From the NCBI GenBank assembly GCA_913043005.1, contig CAJWKU010000021.1, positions 1-32,065 on the forward strand: a stretch of 32,065 nt of DNA, in the 5' to 3' direction. The stretch comes from an uncultured Cryomorphaceae bacterium (lineage in GTDB: Bacteria > Bacteroidota > Bacteroidia > Flavobacteriales > Schleiferiaceae). The translations under genes were made by a program, and so were the position numbers. The notes under the pieces were generated by a model. The model had not been told where the DNA came from, ran no database searches, and saw nothing but the letters and a program-made list of their open reading frames with translations. Below are positions 1 through 7,803 of the stretch, one piece after another (the stretch's first letter is position 1; each line of letters opens with the position of its first letter).

Positions 1-336
1 CACAGTCCAGTTAGTCGCAGACGACGCTGGAGAATATGTGATTATTGAAGGTGCGGTTGAGCTACCTTGGAATGTGATAGTGTTTGTGCTAGACGCTCCT
101 GTTACTGCCGACAAGGTCACCTGCTCTGTATAGGTTCCCGACGCAACATTGAACGTAACTGCACCACTCACTCCACTGGTAGACAAGGCAGCAGTCGCCG
201 CCCCGAAAGTTGTGTAGTTGCTCGTCCCGGTTCCGTTGGCGTCAATGGTATATGACCCCGAAAGCTGGGCGAACATCGGCATCGATAGCACACTGAATGC
301 TAAGGCTCCGAGTAGTCGCTGTGTACGATTTTTCAT
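1..336 (-). CDS. N-terminal part of a secreted Ser/Thr/Gly-rich surface protein (partial)
   Basis: Reading leftward from an ATG at 336 gives 112 codons with no stop before the window edge, so only the 5' end is present. Residues 1-23 are a classical signal peptide: basic MKNRTQR, a hydrophobic stretch, and a cleavage site near MFA-Q. The mature part is rich in Ser, Thr, Gly and Ala (e.g. GSYTIDANGTGTSNYTTF, then GVSGAVTFNVASGTYTEQ). This resembles the repeating beta-strand modules at the start of very large Bacteroidota cell-surface or type IX-secreted proteins (family resemblance, from memory). Binding partner and function are unknown. It lies 102 bp downstream of paaY on the same strand and probably has its own promoter. 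Its G+C content (about half in the first 60 bases) is higher than the neighbouring genes. The rest of the gene, including any C-terminal sorting domain, is outside the window. Confidence 0.8.
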   Translation of the reverse strand, partial: MKNRTQRLLGALAFSVLSMPMFAQLSGSYTIDANGTGTSNYTTFGAATAALSTSGVSGAVTFNVASGTYTEQVTLSAVTGASSTNTITFQGSSTAPSIITYSPASSATNWTV

Positions 337-438
337 AAATAGGTTGTTTAAGTGTGAATTGAGTTAAGTCTTTAAAAGTAGGGATTTTTCAACAAAGAAT
401 AGTTAATAACCTCAAAAAAAATCAAAAAAAGTCTTTAT

Positions 439-1026
439 TTACTTGCTTTTCAGAGGGGCGTATCCTCCCTTTTTTCGATTGCGATTTATATCATCTGTGG
501 TCAGAGGATCACACTTTAATAGGTCTTTTTTATAGCTTGAAGGTAGAGCTTGATACCATGAGGTTCCTTCTGTTTTCCACTTGAGCATTTCATTAGAAAC
601 TGGCTTTACTACTTTTCCTGGGTTACCAACAAAAACAGACCTTTCAGGTACAATCGTGCCTTGCTTTACAAATGTCAAAGCACCAACGATAGACTCTTTT
701 CCGATAACGGCATCATCCATAATTACTGCGTTCATTCCAATCAACGAGTTCGTCTCAATTGTTGCCCCATGAATTATGGCTCCATGTCCAATATGGGATG
801 ACTCTTTTAAAAGAACATTTTTTCCCGGAAAAACATGAATTGTGCAATTTTCTTGAACATTGGATCCCTTTTCAACGGTGATTCTGCCCCAATCACCTCT
901 TAAAACAGCTCCTGGACCTATGTATACATCTTCATTTATCCATACATCTCCTATAACCGTTGCTTGTTCATGGACAAATGCGCTAGGGTGAACAACCGGC
1001 TTAATTCCTTCAAAAGAGTAAAACAT
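439..1026 (-). CDS. paaY: PaaY-like hexapeptide-repeat protein (gamma-carbonic anhydrase fold thioesterase)
   Basis: This 195-residue protein has a left-handed beta-helix built from hexapeptide repeats (e.g. ATVIGDVWINEDVYIGPGAV, HIGHGAIIHGATIE, SLIGMNAVIMDDAVIG). It carries the metal-site histidines typical of the gamma-carbonic-anhydrase superfamily (HVFP, HIGHGAIIHG). In phenylacetate clusters PaaY is a thioesterase that hydrolyses dead-end CoA adducts formed from the reactive ring-opened intermediate. That role is known for the family and is inferred here from position as the last gene of the paa operon. I chose the ATG at 1026, which gives the normal N-terminus MFYSFEGIKPVVHPSAF. A longer frame from 1086 would overlap the thiolase and adds unconserved basic residues. 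The thiolase stop lies 11 bp upstream, consistent with co-transcription. Confidence 0.85.
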   Translation of the reverse strand: MFYSFEGIKPVVHPSAFVHEQATVIGDVWINEDVYIGPGAVLRGDWGRITVEKGSNVQENCTIHVFPGKNVLLKESSHIGHGAIIHGATIETNSLIGMNAVIMDDAVIGKESIVGALTFVKQGTIVPERSVFVGNPGKVVKPVSNEMLKWKTEGTSWYQALPSSYKKDLLKCDPLTTDDINRNRKKGGYAPLKSK

Positions 1027-1037
1027 AGTAATAAAAT

Positions 1038-2240
1038 TTACTGACGTTCTAAAATAACGGCAAAACCTTGACCAACGCCTATGCACATGGTAACTAACGC
1101 ATACCTACCTCCAGACCTGTTGAGTTCTTTGGCGGCGGTTAAGGCCAATCGTGCTCCGGTCATTCCCAAAGGGTGGCCCAATGAGATTGCTCCTCCATTG
1201 GGGTTTATCCGCGGGTCGGTATCCTCTAAGCCCAGCTCTCGAGTGCAAGAAAGAACCTGGGCAGAAAATGCCTCATTGATCTCGATTAAATCCATTTGAT
1301 CCATAGTGAGACCTGCCATCTTTAGGGCCTTTTTTGAGGCCAGAACGGGCCCGATCCCCATCGTTCTTGGCTCAACACCAACAGAGGTACCACAAACAAC
1401 TCTAGCCAAAGGGTTAGCGTTAATTGTTTTAACTCCCTCCTCAGATGCGATTAATAAAGCACAGCTTCCATCATTAAGCCCGCTTGAGTTTCCTGCCGTT
1501 ACCGTTCCTGGAGAGCGAAATGCCGGCCTCAACTTAGAAAGTCCCTCGATAGTTGTGTTGGGTTTTGGGAATTCGTCTTCTGAGACGATAATGTCCTCTG
1601 ATTTTCTCTGTGGAATTGATAGTGAAGAAATTTCTTGAGAAAAAATACCGCTTGCTTTTGCCCGCTGTGTTTTTTCCTGGCTCCAACAAGCAAACTTATC
1701 CTGATCCTCTCTTGATATTGAATATTGCTCTACCAAGTTTTCTGCTGTTTCTCCCATTGCCTCCGCTCCATAGGTAGATTTCATCCTGCTATTAACAAAT
1801 CTCCAACCAAAGCTTGAGTCATACATTTTACTATCTGTTCCAAACGCCTTACTGGACTTGCTCACTATATAGGGCCCTCTGGTCATATTCTCTACACCCC
1901 CCGCGATGAAAAAATCTCCCGCGCCGGAATTAATCGCCCTTTGGGCATGCAGAACTGAACTAAGGCCTGAGGCACAAAGCCTGTTGATTGTTTCTGCAGG
2001 TACCGAAGCGGGTATTCCCGCAAGTAGCGATGCCATTCTTGCAACATTTCTATTGTCCTCTCCTGCCTGGTTTGCACAGCCTAGATAAATATCCTCTATT
2101 TGCTCAAGGTCAAGACTTTTAAACTTTGAAATCAACGAAGACAGGCTGTGTGCCCCAAGGTCGTCGGTCCTAACGTCACGCAACACTCCACCAAAAGAAC
2201 CAATTGGGCTCCTTGTTCCCTCTATAATAAATGCATTCAT
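1038..2240 (-). CDS. paaJ: Beta-ketoadipyl-CoA thiolase / acetyl-CoA acyltransferase
   Basis: A 400-residue thiolase catalysing CoA-dependent cleavage of 3-oxoadipyl-CoA (and the upstream 3-oxo-5,6-dehydrosuberyl-CoA) to acetyl-CoA and succinyl-CoA in the phenylacetate pathway. The acylated cysteine sits in INRLCASGLSS (about residue 89). The C-terminal NPNGGAISLGHPLGMTGAR histidine and CIGVGQG cysteine complete the active site. Length matches the family. An ATG at 2240 overlaps the paaI stop as ATGA and gives MNAFIIEGTRSPIGSFGG, which aligns with family N-termini. An in-frame ATG at 2246 would add two residues. The specific substrate is inferred from the cluster; the fold and chemistry are certain. 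The paaJ/pcaF naming varies between annotations. Confidence 0.93.
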   Translation of the reverse strand: MNAFIIEGTRSPIGSFGGVLRDVRTDDLGAHSLSSLISKFKSLDLEQIEDIYLGCANQAGEDNRNVARMASLLAGIPASVPAETINRLCASGLSSVLHAQRAINSGAGDFFIAGGVENMTRGPYIVSKSSKAFGTDSKMYDSSFGWRFVNSRMKSTYGAEAMGETAENLVEQYSISREDQDKFACWSQEKTQRAKASGIFSQEISSLSIPQRKSEDIIVSEDEFPKPNTTIEGLSKLRPAFRSPGTVTAGNSSGLNDGSCALLIASEEGVKTINANPLARVVCGTSVGVEPRTMGIGPVLASKKALKMAGLTMDQMDLIEINEAFSAQVLSCTRELGLEDTDPRINPNGGAISLGHPLGMTGARLALTAAKELNRSGGRYALVTMCIGVGQGFAVILERQ

Positions 2241-2641
2241 TCCCATAGTTTTTCAGTTATAAATACTGTTCCGCGAAAAAGAGCAACAACGTCTTGTTCA
2301 TTTCGAACCTCAACCTCAAACCTTGCCAGTCTATTGGACTTATCCTTGAGCTTTGTTGATGCTTTTAATGTATCGCCTGCCTTAACCGGTTTGGTATGTG
2401 AAATACTTGTTTCAATTGAAACCGCTTTACTTCCTAAGCTATTGCTAGCAAACGCCAGAGCTGAGTCAGCTAAAGCGTAGGCGATACCTCCGTGCGCGAT
2501 GCCAAAACCATTGGTCATATCATCACGAACTTTAAGTTCAACCACAGCAGAACCGTTTGAAGCAGTGAGAATTTCCATCCCTAGCCACTGACTAAAAGCG
2601 TCGTTGCTATACATTTTTTTCGGGATGTCTTCTGTGTCCAT
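2237..2641 (-). CDS. paaI: PaaI hotdog-fold phenylacetyl-CoA thioesterase
   Basis: A 134-residue single hotdog-domain protein with the PaaI signature AHGGIAYALADSALAFA. H50 begins the HGG turn and D59 matches the catalytic aspartate of PaaI. The family hydrolyses ring-hydroxylated and non-processed phenylacetyl-CoA species, protecting the free CoA pool when the pathway stalls. Length equals that of characterised homologues. Its stop overlaps the thiolase start by 4 bp (ATGA), and the unknown gene upstream ends 11 bp before its ATG, so it lies inside the paa operon. The start MDTEDIPKKMYSNDAF is plausible; a second ATG at residue 10 would still retain the domain. Confidence 0.9.
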   Translation of the reverse strand: MDTEDIPKKMYSNDAFSQWLGMEILTASNGSAVVELKVRDDMTNGFGIAHGGIAYALADSALAFASNSLGSKAVSIETSISHTKPVKAGDTLKASTKLKDKSNRLARFEVEVRNEQDVVALFRGTVFITEKLWE

Positions 2642-2652
2642 ATCTGCTATTC

Positions 2653-3150
2653 TTATTCTGATTTTTTCGCCTCCGGAATGTCTACAGCCTCTTCAAAGCA
2701 ACCGATTAAAACATCTACCAAAACCATTAGGTTGTGTTGTTGGCCTTTTCTTTCTCTAAGCCCACTTTTAAGCTCTTGATGAAGAAAGTTTCGTAGCTCT
2801 GAAAACACAAAAGGGCTGCGCGAAACTTTTACCATCTCTTCCAAGTTGGGGCCATCTTCTGAATCTATCTTTTCCACATTTTCTACAACTTCGCGAGTGA
2901 CATCCTGAATAATAACACTGGTTATTGAATTTATAGTAAGTGCGGCCAATCTAAAGCCCTCGCGAAGGAGCATCGCTGTTCTAACTAGCTGCTCATGTTC
3001 GTCGTCATCAAACTCCTCAGATAGATTCATTAAAAAACCAAAAAGAGCGGGGTGTTCATCCATAAAAACCGTTAACGTTTCACCATACTCCTTGTCACTC
3101 ATAGAGCGAATTCTCGCAATAGCTAAATCAAATGTTACTGGATTGGCCAT
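2653..3150 (-). CDS. Unknown acidic all-helical protein inside the paa operon
   Basis: I do not recognise this 165-residue protein. It has no signal peptide, membrane segment, cysteine cluster, helix-turn-helix or nucleotide-binding motif. Composition and spacing suggest a soluble, almost entirely alpha-helical protein. An acidic patch EEFDDDEHEQ lies near residue 45. A hydrophobic helix with REGFRLAALTINSITSVIIQDV follows in two halves near 65-85. A second half (about 105-165) contains FSELRNFLHQELKSG and LMVLVDVLIGCFEEAVD. It starts 10 bp after the paaH stop and ends 11 bp before paaI, so co-transcription with the catabolic genes is very likely. A role in phenylacetate metabolism (accessory, chaperone or effector-sensing) is inference from position only. 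Confidence 0.8.
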   Translation of the reverse strand: MANPVTFDLAIARIRSMSDKEYGETLTVFMDEHPALFGFLMNLSEEFDDDEHEQLVRTAMLLREGFRLAALTINSITSVIIQDVTREVVENVEKIDSEDGPNLEEMVKVSRSPFVFSELRNFLHQELKSGLRERKGQQHNLMVLVDVLIGCFEEAVDIPEAKKSE

Positions 3151-3160
3151 TTTATAATAT

Positions 3161-4339
3161 TTATTTTATTTCAAGCTTTCCCTTGGTTACCCAATCTTTA
3201 AGAAGTGCGGTAGGTCGATACCTGCCGTCTCCTGTATGGTCTAGAAGGTCTTTTAATATTTGTAATATTTTATCTGGACCTATTTTTTTTGCCCACTCAA
3301 TGAGGCCTATTGGATAGTTTACTCCTTTAACCATGGCTGTTTCTAGGTCCTCCAGTGTGCATAGCCTATCTCCCAAAGCTGAAAGAGCCTCGTTAATGAG
3401 CAAAGCAAGTATTCTCTCGAGAATAGCATTTCCTAAAGCTTCATCCTTTATTGGGTTAGAAACAGCGGAGCCCTTTTCATAAGTGTAAAACCCTCGGCCA
3501 GTTTTTCTTCCAAGCCACCCCTGTTCAACAAGGCGCTTCTGAGAGATGTTTGGTCTAAACCGTGGCTCAAAATAAAATTGAGTCCAAACTGATTCTGAAA
3601 CTGAATAGTTTATGTCTTGACCAATAAAGTCCATCAATAAAAATGGCCCCATTTTAAATTTTCCTATACTTGTCATAGCCCAGTCAATGGTATCTGGGCT
3701 GGCAATCCCCTCTTCATATATGTTCATCGCCTCGCCATAAAATGCTCTAGCCACTCGATTTACAATAAAGCCAGGGCTGTCCTTAGCAACTACAGGTGAT
3801 TTTCCCATTTGCGTTAGCCAACTTTTACAACCTGAAACAATCTCTGGCCCGGTAGCCATGCTCGGAATAATTTCAACTAAAGGCATTAATGCTGCGGGAT
3901 TAAAAAAATGTATACCAATTAATCTTTCCGGATGGTTTAATCCTTTCGCAAGTGAGGCTATCGACAATGATGATGTATTGGTGGCGAAAATGGTGTCTGC
4001 AGGCAAAAGGTCTTCTAGTCTCTGAAACAAATCTCTTTTTAACTCGATATTTTCCGAAATGGCCTCGATCACCACCTGCGCCCCTTCTGCTTTTTCAAGA
4101 GCTTCGATAGGTGTTATTCTTTTTAGGATTTCCCTAGACTCAGGGCGCTCTAGCCTTCCTTTTACAACTAGCCTTTCCATTACTTTCTCAAGCTTCTCAA
4201 GTGCTTTTTTCACCCCCGCTAAGTCAATATCGTAAAGAAACACCGTCGCTCCAGCCTGGGAAAGAACCTGAGCAATACCTATACCCATTGCTCCAGCGCC
4301 CACAACAATTGTCTTTTTAAAGGTTAGATCGTTTTTCAT
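3161..4339 (-). CDS. paaH: 3-hydroxyadipyl-CoA dehydrogenase (3-hydroxyacyl-CoA dehydrogenase family)
   Basis: A 392-residue NAD-dependent 3-hydroxyacyl-CoA dehydrogenase. The Rossmann motif VVGAGAMGIGIAQ occupies residues 12-24, and NTSSLSIASLA lies near 121-131. The catalytic histidine is H144 in GIHFFNPAALMPLVE. The C-terminal 3HCDH domain includes SPGFIVNR and a second partial copy from about residue 300 (NEALSALGDRL...GVNYPIGLIEWAKKIG). In the phenylacetate route it oxidises 3-hydroxyadipyl-CoA to 3-oxoadipyl-CoA, the thiolase substrate. It is shorter than the approximately 475-residue proteobacterial PaaH, as I recall is common for Bacteroidota versions. There is a 54-bp gap to paaG upstream, the largest in this operon, so a secondary promoter there is possible but none is obvious. 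Confidence 0.92.
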   Translation of the reverse strand: MKNDLTFKKTIVVGAGAMGIGIAQVLSQAGATVFLYDIDLAGVKKALEKLEKVMERLVVKGRLERPESREILKRITPIEALEKAEGAQVVIEAISENIELKRDLFQRLEDLLPADTIFATNTSSLSIASLAKGLNHPERLIGIHFFNPAALMPLVEIIPSMATGPEIVSGCKSWLTQMGKSPVVAKDSPGFIVNRVARAFYGEAMNIYEEGIASPDTIDWAMTSIGKFKMGPFLLMDFIGQDINYSVSESVWTQFYFEPRFRPNISQKRLVEQGWLGRKTGRGFYTYEKGSAVSNPIKDEALGNAILERILALLINEALSALGDRLCTLEDLETAMVKGVNYPIGLIEWAKKIGPDKILQILKDLLDHTGDGRYRPTALLKDWVTKGKLEIK

Positions 4340-4393
4340 TTAACTACTTGTTCTCTATTAGAACCAAAGTTCTGCAATTAGGCGTCAATGACA

Positions 4394-5173
4394 TTATTTG
4401 CCCTTAAAATTTGGTCGGCGCTTCTCTAAAAAAGCAGCTACCCCTTCATTAAAGTCTTGGGTTTCTCCCATCTTATTTTGAAGCCCTCGCTCCAGCTCTA
4501 ATTGATCATTTAGGCCTGAAAATAAAGAACTATTCAAAGCCTTTTTAATTCCCGCAAATGCTGCTGTTGGCTGTGTCGCAAGGTGCTTAGCAATACTCAT
4601 CGCCTCCTCAAGGAGATTCTCTTCAGGAAAAACTTTATAAACCAATCCCGAACTTAAAGCCTCTTGGGAGTCTATCTTATCGGCCATCATCATCCATGCG
4701 CTGGCTTTTGCAAAGCCAACCAATCTAGGCAAGGTATATGTTCCGCCAGAATCTGGAATAAGTCCTATTTTGCTAAAAGCCTGAACAAATGATGCTTTTT
4801 CAGAAACAACAACAACATCTCCCACAAGAGCCAAATTGGCACCTGCTCCTGCAGCGATTCCATTAACTGCAAAAATGATAGGCTTTGGGATTTCTCTGAT
4901 TTGGCTTACTAAGGGGTTAAAGTGCTCTGAAAGAATCTTATCTAACCCCGGCCCATCAGGGTCTATCGCCTCTTGAAGGTCTTGCCCGCTGCTAAATGCT
5001 TTTCCTTTTCCTGTAATTAAAATGGCTCGAACAGCATCATCTTTAGCGCCTTGTTCAATACTTTTCTGCAGAGACAGGGCCATTTCTTTATTAAAAGCAT
5101 TATAACTCTCAGGCCTATTTAACGTGAGCTTCAAAACTCCTGATGTGAAATTTTTTATGACCGTTTCTGACAT
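4394..5173 (-). CDS. paaG: PaaG-like enoyl-CoA hydratase/isomerase
   Basis: A 259-residue crotonase-fold protein. The N-terminal core is LKLTLNRPESYNAFN. The oxyanion-hole segment is AVNGIAAGAGANLALVGD, and the catalytic-site segment IGLIPDSGGTYTLPR has D141 at the isomerase-type acidic position. In phenylacetate degradation PaaG isomerises the ring-1,2-epoxide to the oxepin-CoA and shifts a double bond later in the pathway (family knowledge). I chose the ATG at 5173, giving MSETVIKNFTSGVLKLTLN, 10 bp after the paaD stop. The same frame is open to 5368, but the extra 65 residues overlap paaD and are not crotonase-like. Length matches the family (about 262). Confidence 0.92.
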   Translation of the reverse strand: MSETVIKNFTSGVLKLTLNRPESYNAFNKEMALSLQKSIEQGAKDDAVRAILITGKGKAFSSGQDLQEAIDPDGPGLDKILSEHFNPLVSQIREIPKPIIFAVNGIAAGAGANLALVGDVVVVSEKASFVQAFSKIGLIPDSGGTYTLPRLVGFAKASAWMMMADKIDSQEALSSGLVYKVFPEENLLEEAMSIAKHLATQPTAAFAGIKKALNSSLFSGLNDQLELERGLQNKMGETQDFNEGVAAFLEKRRPNFKGK

Positions 5174-5183
5174 GTCTTTAGTT

Positions 5184-5681
5184 TTAAAGGCACTTAAAAT
5201 AGTCAAATGGCTCGAGACAAGCATTGCATCGGTAAAGGGACTTGCATGCCGTCGAGCCAAAAAGAGAGACGCAAGAGGTGTCGTTAGACTTACACCTTGG
5301 GCATGCAATTTCGGGCGCACTCTGAAAAAGTTCTCGTTTTTGATTCCCCTCATTTTTAGGGGGAGCAATACCGTAATCCAAAAGTTTTCTTTTTCCGTCT
5401 TCTGAGATCCAGTCTGTTGTCCATGGTGGGGTTAAAACCGTGTTTACCTCCACCTTGCTTACTCCCAATTTAATAATGGCCTCCTCGACCGAAGAAGAAA
5501 TCACATCCATAGCAGGGCACCCCGTATAAGTAGGAGCTATGTCTACCTCGACATGTGATTGATTAATTCTTACATCTCGTATAACCCCAAGATCGATAAC
5601 GCTTAAAACAGGAACCTCTGGATCCATAACTCCTGAAAGGGTATTCATTATTGAGTCCTCAGAAACTTCTGCCATTACCAT
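5184..5681 (-). CDS. paaD: Phenylacetyl-CoA epoxidase maturation subunit PaaD
   Basis: A 165-residue protein. Its N-terminal MIP18/DUF59-type domain contains MDPEVPVLSVIDLGVIRDV and TYTGCPAMDVISSSVEEA. The C-terminal zinc-ribbon-like tail has CPRC, one cysteine in between, and CNAC spacing. PaaD is needed for assembly or Fe-S/diiron maturation of the multicomponent epoxidase rather than for catalysis. Two in-frame ATGs exist. The one at 5681 overlaps the paaC stop by 7 bp; the one at 5675 forms a TAATG junction. Either gives an intact protein. The tight coupling to paaC and paaG places it in the paaABCD operon. Confidence 0.92.
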   Translation of the reverse strand: MVMAEVSEDSIMNTLSGVMDPEVPVLSVIDLGVIRDVRINQSHVEVDIAPTYTGCPAMDVISSSVEEAIIKLGVSKVEVNTVLTPPWTTDWISEDGKRKLLDYGIAPPKNEGNQKRELFQSAPEIACPRCKSNDTSCVSLFGSTACKSLYRCNACLEPFDYFKCL

Positions 5682-6442
5682 TTTGCATCTGGATAAGATC
5701 TAGCAACCGATTGCATCTCGGCTAAAATAAGACCATGTTCTTCAGAGTGTATTCCTCTTTTACCCCCTTTTTTTGCAACAGCATCAGAATTTATATCGTC
5801 GAGTGTTGCGATATTTAAAACCTCTCTGACCTTTTCTATCCATTTATCTTTGAGCTCCCTAACGTCAGGGCCTAGGTTAAGGTCGTGAGCCTGTTTGTCA
5901 AATTCTGTTGTCTCAAAAAACTCTAAAGCATATGGAAAATGATGCGTGATGCTTTTCTGTACTCTTTTTCGACTTTCTTTTGTCCCATCACCAAGGCGTA
6001 TGATCCACTCAGCACTGAACTGAGCATGGTAAGTCGTTTCTTTTAAAGCTTTTGTGGCAATTTCACGAAGCCTAAGGTCTTCAGATCTCGTAAGGTGCTG
6101 TAATTGAAAAAAATGGAATGTATCAAAATAAAATTGCCGAGACATTGTGTCGCCCCAGTCTCCATTAGGTTGCTCTACAATCAGATGATTATAAAACTCT
6201 CTGCTTTCTCGAAAATACGCCAGTGAATCTTCCGTAGTGTCTCCTCCGATAAGCTCTGCCGCATATTGGTAATATTGTCGAGCAAGGCCTATCAAGTCAA
6301 GAGAAATATTACTAATGGCAATGTCTTGTTCCAGTATAGGTCCATGTCCACACCAACCGGAAAGCCTTTGACCTAAGACCAACGCATCATCCGCCAGATG
6401 TAAAACATATTGAGTTTTAAAATCACATGTGTCCAACATCAT
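5675..6442 (-). CDS. paaC: Phenylacetyl-CoA epoxidase subunit PaaC
   Basis: The structural partner of PaaA in the phenylacetyl-CoA 1,2-epoxidase, with a ferritin-like helical fold. Recognisable segments are HLADDALVLGQRLSGWCGHG, EQDIAISNISLDLIGLAR, and TTYHAQFSAEWIIRLGDGT. Family knowledge says PaaC pairs with PaaA in a heterodimer and its metal site is degenerate. The ATGs at 6442 and 6439 give [19 protein letters not shown] and overlap the end of paaB by about 20 bp. A further ATG at 6454 is possible. The frame is open to 6550, but those extra residues lie wholly within paaB and look unconserved. With the start at 6442 the protein has 255 residues, close to the usual 250. Confidence 0.92.
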   Translation of the reverse strand: MMLDTCDFKTQYVLHLADDALVLGQRLSGWCGHGPILEQDIAISNISLDLIGLARQYYQYAAELIGGDTTEDSLAYFRESREFYNHLIVEQPNGDWGDTMSRQFYFDTFHFFQLQHLTRSEDLRLREIATKALKETTYHAQFSAEWIIRLGDGTKESRKRVQKSITHHFPYALEFFETTEFDKQAHDLNLGPDVRELKDKWIEKVREVLNIATLDDINSDAVAKKGGKRGIHSEEHGLILAEMQSVARSYPDAKW

Positions 6443-6719
6443 CAGGAATGTCATAAAATGTTGGATGGCGGTAAGCTTTATCGTCAGAAGGGGCAAACAG
6501 TGGCTCTTTGTCGTCAGGTGATGACGCGATAACAGAGGAGGATAAAACAACCCATATGCTCACACCCTCGCTGCGGCGAGTATAAACATCTCTTGCGTTT
6601 TTTAGAGCCATTTCTTGATCCGAGGCGTGGAGGCTTCCCGCGTGCTTGTGGGCAAGACCGTTTTTGCTACGAACAAAAACTTCCCAAAGAGGCCATGGCT
6701 TGCTCGTCTCATTTTTCAT
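6423..6719 (-). CDS. paaB: Phenylacetyl-CoA epoxidase subunit PaaB
   Basis: A 98-residue small subunit with the family N-terminus [24 protein letters not shown] and [25 protein letters not shown]. PaaB bridges PaaAC heterodimers in the epoxidase complex (family knowledge). Its ATG overlaps the paaA stop as ATGA, and its 3' end overlaps the start of paaC, a fully coupled arrangement that fits stoichiometric synthesis. The C-terminus ends in DDVGHM. Length is typical. Confidence 0.93.
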   Translation of the reverse strand: MKNETSKPWPLWEVFVRSKNGLAHKHAGSLHASDQEMALKNARDVYTRRSEGVSIWVVLSSSVIASSPDDKEPLFAPSDDKAYRHPTFYDIPDDVGHM

Positions 6720-7696
6720 GCTGCCGAATCTTGTGTCTCTTCTTCTAGCTTTTTTCTTCTGGATTGTTTCTTGGCGTAAGCAGAGGCTGCATCACGAACC
6801 CAGGCTCCATCATTGTGTGCCTTTTGCCTTGCTGCAATCCTTTCTGCATTGCAAGGCCCGTTCCCAGCAATCACATCGAAAAACTCAGTCCAATCAATTT
6901 CTCCAAAATCATAATGTCCTGTATCCTCATTCCATTTAAGGTCCTTATCTGGAATTGTTAAGCCTAAATATTCTGCTTGTTTGACCGTTTTGTCAATATA
7001 CTCTTGTCGAAGCTCATCGTTGCTCTTTCGTTTGATTCTCCATCGCATACTCTGAGCTGAATTTGGGCTGTTATCATCCGATGGTCCAAACATCATGACG
7101 CTCGGCCACCACCAGCGATTTAATGCATCTTGAGCCATCTCTTTTTGGCCTTTAGTTCCTTTACTCAGGTTCATCATTATTTCAAAACCTTGCCTTTGAT
7201 GGAAGCTTTCTTCTTTACAGATCCGAACCATCGCTCTACTATACGGTCCATAAGAGGTTCTACATAGCATTACCTGATTTGCTATTGCAGCACCATCAAC
7301 AAGCCACCCGACAGCGCCCATATCAGCCCATGTTAATGTTGGATAATTAAAAATTGAAGAATACTTTGCCTTTCCAGTTAACAGATCGTCAATCATTTTC
7401 TCTCTTGGGGTGCCCAAAGTTTCAGCGGCACTGTATAAGTACAACCCATGGCCAGCTTCATCCTGAACTTTAGCCAATAGGATTAATTTCGAACGAAGGC
7501 TAGGTGCTCGTGAAATCCAATTGGCCTCAGGAAGCATTCCTACCACCTCTGAATGCGCATGCTGACTAATTTGACGAACGAGTGTTTTTCTGTATGCATC
7601 TGGCATCCAGTGTTTTGGCTCCACTCTGTTTTCCTCTGCGACAAACGCTTCAAAGCGTTCTTCTATTGATATTGATTCTCCCATTGGTTGAGACAT
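6716..7696 (-). CDS. paaA: Phenylacetyl-CoA 1,2-epoxidase catalytic subunit PaaA
   Basis: The 326-residue catalytic diiron subunit, which epoxidises the aromatic ring of phenylacetyl-CoA using O2 and electrons from PaaE. Candidate diiron ligands are visible in ferritin-like spacing: E50 ([10 protein letters not shown]), E80/H83 ([11 protein letters not shown]), and E163/H166 ([13 protein letters not shown]). Other conserved parts are [13 protein letters not shown] and [15 protein letters not shown]. The N-terminus [20 protein letters not shown] is plausible. It is the first gene of the leftward operon. The 107-bp divergent region upstream holds a near-consensus -7 element and a short palindrome at the expected start site. 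Confidence 0.95.
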   Translation of the reverse strand: MSQPMGESISIEERFEAFVAEENRVEPKHWMPDAYRKTLVRQISQHAHSEVVGMLPEANWISRAPSLRSKLILLAKVQDEAGHGLYLYSAAETLGTPREKMIDDLLTGKAKYSSIFNYPTLTWADMGAVGWLVDGAAIANQVMLCRTSYGPYSRAMVRICKEESFHQRQGFEIMMNLSKGTKGQKEMAQDALNRWWWPSVMMFGPSDDNSPNSAQSMRWRIKRKSNDELRQEYIDKTVKQAEYLGLTIPDKDLKWNEDTGHYDFGEIDWTEFFDVIAGNGPCNAERIAARQKAHNDGAWVRDAASAYAKKQSRRKKLEEETQDSAA

Positions 7697-7722
7697 TTAA
7701 ACTGCAATTTAAGGCGATTCGA

Positions 7723-7734
7723 ACCGTAAACGGT
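7723..7734. promoter_or_regulatory. Inverted repeat ACCGTAAACGGT between paaA and paaE (operator candidate)
   Basis: This has 5-bp arms (ACCGT/ACGGT) around an AA centre. It overlaps the near-consensus -7 element read leftward toward paaA. TetR-family PaaR repressors of phenylacetyl-CoA-responsive clusters bind short palindromes with CG-rich half-sites, so the position suits a repressor. No regulator gene is in the window; assignment is inference. Confidence 0.4.
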
Positions 7735-7740
7735 AAAATA
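7733..7740 (-). promoter_or_regulatory. Candidate -7 element for the paaA operon
   Basis: On the minus strand the sequence is TATTTTAC, six of eight positions of the Bacteroidota TAnnTTTG. A TTG lies 21 bp upstream, within the usual spacing for the -33 element. The box ends about 36 bp before the paaA ATG and abuts the 7723-7734 palindrome. Confidence 0.4.
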
Positions 7741-7753
7741 GCGTTCTATTAAA

Positions 7754-7767
7754 AGGTTTAACAACCT
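7754..7767. promoter_or_regulatory. Second inverted repeat (AGGTT-4-AACCT) next to the paaE promoter
   Basis: Five-base arms AGGTT and AACCT are separated by TAAC. The right arm runs into the perfect -7 element of paaE. It could be an operator half of the divergent control region, or chance in A+T-rich DNA; the arms differ from those at 7723-7734. Confidence 0.3.
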
Positions 7768-7774
7768 ATTTTTG
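7767..7774 (+). promoter_or_regulatory. -7 element TATTTTTG for paaE
   Basis: A perfect match to Bacteroidota TAnnTTTG, 29 bp before the paaE ATG. No clear TTG -33 box is found at 17-22 bp upstream, which may mean the promoter depends on an activator or is weak. Confidence 0.5.
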
Positions 7775-7803
7775 TTCACTCGAAACTTAATCTTGCTAAA
7801 AAG

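Noticed and set aside
67-255. Plus-strand open frame of 62 codons at the left edge
   Set aside because: It is antisense to the signal-peptide-bearing surface-protein frame, which has far better protein character; the plus frame is Cys/Arg-rich and unlike any family.
5174-5368. 65-residue N-terminal extension of paaG
   Set aside because: It overlaps paaD, has no crotonase similarity, and the ATG at 5173 gives the normal length and N-terminus.
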